Assembly (NCBI GenBank): GCA_903824455.1
Contig: CAIJWY010000133.1
Span: 1 to 16,097 of the forward strand
Source of the DNA: an uncultured Micrococcales bacterium
Lineage (GTDB): Bacteria; Actinomycetota; Actinomycetes; Actinomycetales; Microbacteriaceae
Direction: 5' to 3'
Length of the DNA: 16,097 bases
Part shown: piece by piece, positions 14,530 through 16,097 of the stretch
Numbering within the stretch: the first letter of the stretch is position 1
How the letters are laid out: each line of letters starts with the position of its first letter
Program-made: the position numbers and the translations under genes
The notes under the pieces: generated by a model
Databases searched by the model: none
Told to the model about the DNA's origin: nothing
What the model saw: the letters and a program-made list of their open reading frames with translations, nothing else

Positions 14530-15422
14530 GAAACTTCCGGAACGCGAACCATGCCCTCTTGGGCAACGGTTGCCAGAAGTAGACCATCCTCGCTGAAAAT
14601 CCGTCCTAGCGAAAGCCCTCGACCGCCTTGCGCGCTCGGCGATTCCTGCACGTAAAGCATCCACTCATCAACCCGAGCTGGCCGATGGAACCACATCGCG
14701 TGATCCAGGCTGGCACTCTTCAAACCAGGATGTGTCCAAGCAATTCCGTGCCGGCGGAAAATCGGCTCAAGAATCGTGTAATCCGAGGCATATGCCAAAG
14801 CAGCCGTGTGAATGGTTTGGTCGAACGGCAAAGTTCCCAAAGCCTTAAGCCAAACCGCCTGGTGTGCCACCGGCTCACCTGAAACTTGAAAGTAAATCGG
14901 ATCTTCAATGTGCCGCATGTCGAACGGACGAGCGTTGGCCCAATACTGTGCCACCGGGTGATCGATATCACCAAGTAAATCTTTCGCCGAAGGCAAGCTG
15001 GCCGGCGAAGGAATTCCGGCGGGGAAGTGGTCTTGGTGTTCAACCCCAGGATCAACGTCTTGGAACGAGGCAATCATCGAAAAGATGGGTTCCTCGTTCT
15101 GAAACGCCTGCACCCGTCGAGTAGAGAAAGACCGGCCATCACGAAGCCGATCCACCGACAGGGTAATCGGCAAGCGTATGTCTCCAGCCCGAAGGAAATA
15201 ACCGTGAAGAGAGTGAACCGGACGAATGCCCTCAATCGTGCGGGTGGCAGCAACCAAAGATTGAGCCAACACCTGACCGCCAAAAACGCGCCCGTGAGGC
15301 ATCCATTGGCTTTGCCCAACAAAGATGTCTTCACCTGAACCAGAAGACTCAACGGCACTCAAATCCAGCGTCGAAAGCAGGTGCGCTAGCGGATCGGTGG
15401 GAATCGGTATCTCAGCACTCAT
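14526..15422 (-). CDS. tesB: Acyl-CoA thioesterase II
   Basis: A 298-residue double-hotdog enzyme hydrolysing acyl-CoA to free fatty acid and CoA. Family blocks visible are GRVFGGQVLAQSLVAA (44-59), HSLHGYFLRAGD (70-81), YASDYTIL (211-218), SLDHAMWFHR (238-247) and AQEGMVR (287-293). By comparison with the E. coli TesB catalytic triad Asp-Thr-Gln, the residues here are Asp214, Ser238 (Ser replacing Thr, still a hydroxyl) and Gln288. The start ATG at 15422 is set by TAGACT six bases upstream and lacks a ribosome-binding site. It is divergent from the unknown gene at 15442 across 19 bases. Confidence 0.94.
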   Translation of the reverse strand: MSAEIPIPTDPLAHLLSTLDLSAVESSGSGEDIFVGQSQWMPHGRVFGGQVLAQSLVAATRTIEGIRPVHSLHGYFLRAGDIRLPITLSVDRLRDGRSFSTRRVQAFQNEEPIFSMIASFQDVDPGVEHQDHFPAGIPSPASLPSAKDLLGDIDHPVAQYWANARPFDMRHIEDPIYFQVSGEPVAHQAVWLKALGTLPFDQTIHTAALAYASDYTILEPIFRRHGIAWTHPGLKSASLDHAMWFHRPARVDEWMLYVQESPSAQGGRGLSLGRIFSEDGLLLATVAQEGMVRVPEVS

Positions 15423-15427
15423 AGGTT

Positions 15428-15434
15428 TAGTCTA
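15428..15434. promoter_or_regulatory. Overlapping divergent -10 boxes between tesB and the gene at 15442
   Basis: Within the seven bases TAGTCTA, TAGACT on minus (15434-15429) is followed by six bases and the tesB ATG. TAGTCT on plus (15428-15433) is followed by eight bases and the ATG at 15442. The two hexamers overlap by five bases, so polymerase can bind for only one direction at a time. The minus assignment is stronger than the plus. Confidence 0.55.
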
Positions 15435-15441
15435 GGTATAG

Positions 15442-16097
15442 ATGAAAAACGACTTCACCCTTGCCGACCGAGACTCGATGCTCGACCTACAGGCCTACCT
15501 AACCCGAGCCAAAAGGCTAGATCCCAGCGGTCACACCCGTCTTCGCGCCTTCGGAAACGTTTTGGCTTGCTATGTCGCACCTATTTTTGCCGGAAGCCTG
15601 ATGGAGAAGGGGCCAACAGTTCTCGGTCTTCGAACCAGCGAACTAGCCGAAGAGACCGAAGTAGACGTTATTGTTCCAATCACTGCCGTGCTCGATCGCC
15701 TGGCCGCTCTGGCATCCAATGATGAGAACTGGAAAGGCAAGTACCAAGTTGTTCTTCCTGACGCCTCCAGAGCCCCTTGGGCCGGTGTTTCACCGCCTCG
15801 CAGCGGCTGGGAACAGATTGGTGAAGTTTCTGAAGAACTTCTAACCGAAATCGCTCAAACCGGCATCGCCGAGGTTGCCGATTCTCTACCGGAATCCGTC
15901 GGTGGCCCAATCGCCGCTCGCATCCGCGGTGAAATCTGGGGCCGCTCAATGCAGTTCGACTCGAACGTTCCAACCGGCGCTGCGTTCGTGGCGGCAGGTC
16001 TTGGCTTCCTAACCGAAAACGAGTCGGTTCCAATTTACGAAACTCAGGGTTGGGTAAGACTTAGCCCCATGAACGGGCACATTTTGTCGAAGGTCGC
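15442..16097 (+). CDS. Conserved actinobacterial protein of unknown function (3' partial)
   Basis: An open frame from ATG 15442 to the window end gives 218 residues without a stop. The start is supported by a TAGTCT -10 box 8 bases upstream, implying a leader of at most about two bases. No signal peptide or membrane segment is visible, so it should be cytoplasmic. Notable segments are LADRDSMLDLQAYLTRAKRL near the start, TVLGLRTSEL and VDVIVPITAVLDRLAAL (a probable beta strand and helix), WAGVSPPRSGW (113-123) and VPTGAAFVAAGLGFL (176-190). I have an impression of similar uncharacterised proteins in Microbacteriaceae but no function to assign. Codon use and the absence of frame breaks suggest a real gene, close to complete at the edge. 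Confidence 0.75.
   Translation, partial: MKNDFTLADRDSMLDLQAYLTRAKRLDPSGHTRLRAFGNVLACYVAPIFAGSLMEKGPTVLGLRTSELAEETEVDVIVPITAVLDRLAALASNDENWKGKYQVVLPDASRAPWAGVSPPRSGWEQIGEVSEELLTEIAQTGIAEVADSLPESVGGPIAARIRGEIWGRSMQFDSNVPTGAAFVAAGLGFLTENESVPIYETQGWVRLSPMNGHILSKV

Noticed and set aside
15680..16033. 117-residue minus-strand frame at the window end
   Set aside because: It is a shadow of the open plus-strand frame from 15442, Arg-rich, with no promoter or ribosome-binding site.
1..16097. Search for a new defence, mobile or biosynthetic cluster
   Set aside because: No nuclease, helicase, transposase, integrase, toxin/antitoxin, CRISPR repeats or synthetase genes are visible, and all spacers are short. 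The unusual signals are in gene-end architecture, not gene content.

Overview
The window looks like chromosomal DNA of a small-genome, moderate-GC actinobacterium, most like the streamlined freshwater Microbacteriaceae of the Luna/Rhodoluna/Aquiluna type. This placement is inferred from the protein families, the very short spacers, the TANNNT -10 boxes set directly on start codons, and a LAXTG (class E sortase type) wall-sorting signal. No 16S rRNA gene is present to confirm it. I see no rRNA, tRNA, CRISPR, insertion sequence, prophage or defence genes, and no gene-free stretch above about 110 bases.

Layout. Bases 1-758 hold the 3' end of a surface-anchored L-type lectin-like protein. A PLP-dependent group II decarboxylase (782-2125, minus) faces it. 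Then come a zinc-ribbon/DUF4190 membrane protein (2212-2589), a glutathione-peroxidase family protein (2679-3155) and a large secreted GH13 amylase with a CBM41-type starch-binding module (3185-6172). The amylase is convergent with argG (6169-7482, minus). Divergent from argG are two tandem paralogues of the NAGPA/phosphodiester glycosidase family: one secreted (7523-9019) and one predicted lipoprotein (9050-10651). The second is convergent with a YghZ-like aldo/keto reductase (10648-11646, minus), which is divergent from msrA (11669-12190). A single-stranded-DNA-binding protein (12286-12735) and the ABC-F translation factor EttA (12847-14529) follow. ettA is convergent with a TesB-type acyl-CoA thioesterase (14526-15422, minus), itself divergent from an actinobacterial protein of unknown function cut off by the window end (15442-16097).

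Functionally, about half the window serves the cell surface and extracellular glycans (lectin, amylase, two phosphodiester glycosidases). Another group handles oxidative damage or carbonyl stress (GPx, aldo/keto reductase, MsrA). The rest is housekeeping (ArgG, SSB, EttA, TesB). I do not see a dedicated new defence or biosynthetic system.

The most striking signal is architectural: both ends of the genes are compressed. All three of the tight convergent pairs overlap by the same four bases, CTAA (TAA on plus, TAG on minus). Seven genes have a -10 hexamer ending exactly 6 or 7 bases before the start codon, so their mRNAs should be leaderless, and an eighth is close. Two divergent pairs share overlapping, near-palindromic -10 boxes in spacers of only 19-22 bases. 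The ssb-ettA gap instead carries a terminator-like hairpin and a nested inverted repeat that could hide the ettA ribosome-binding site in read-through mRNA but not in mRNA from the internal promoter.
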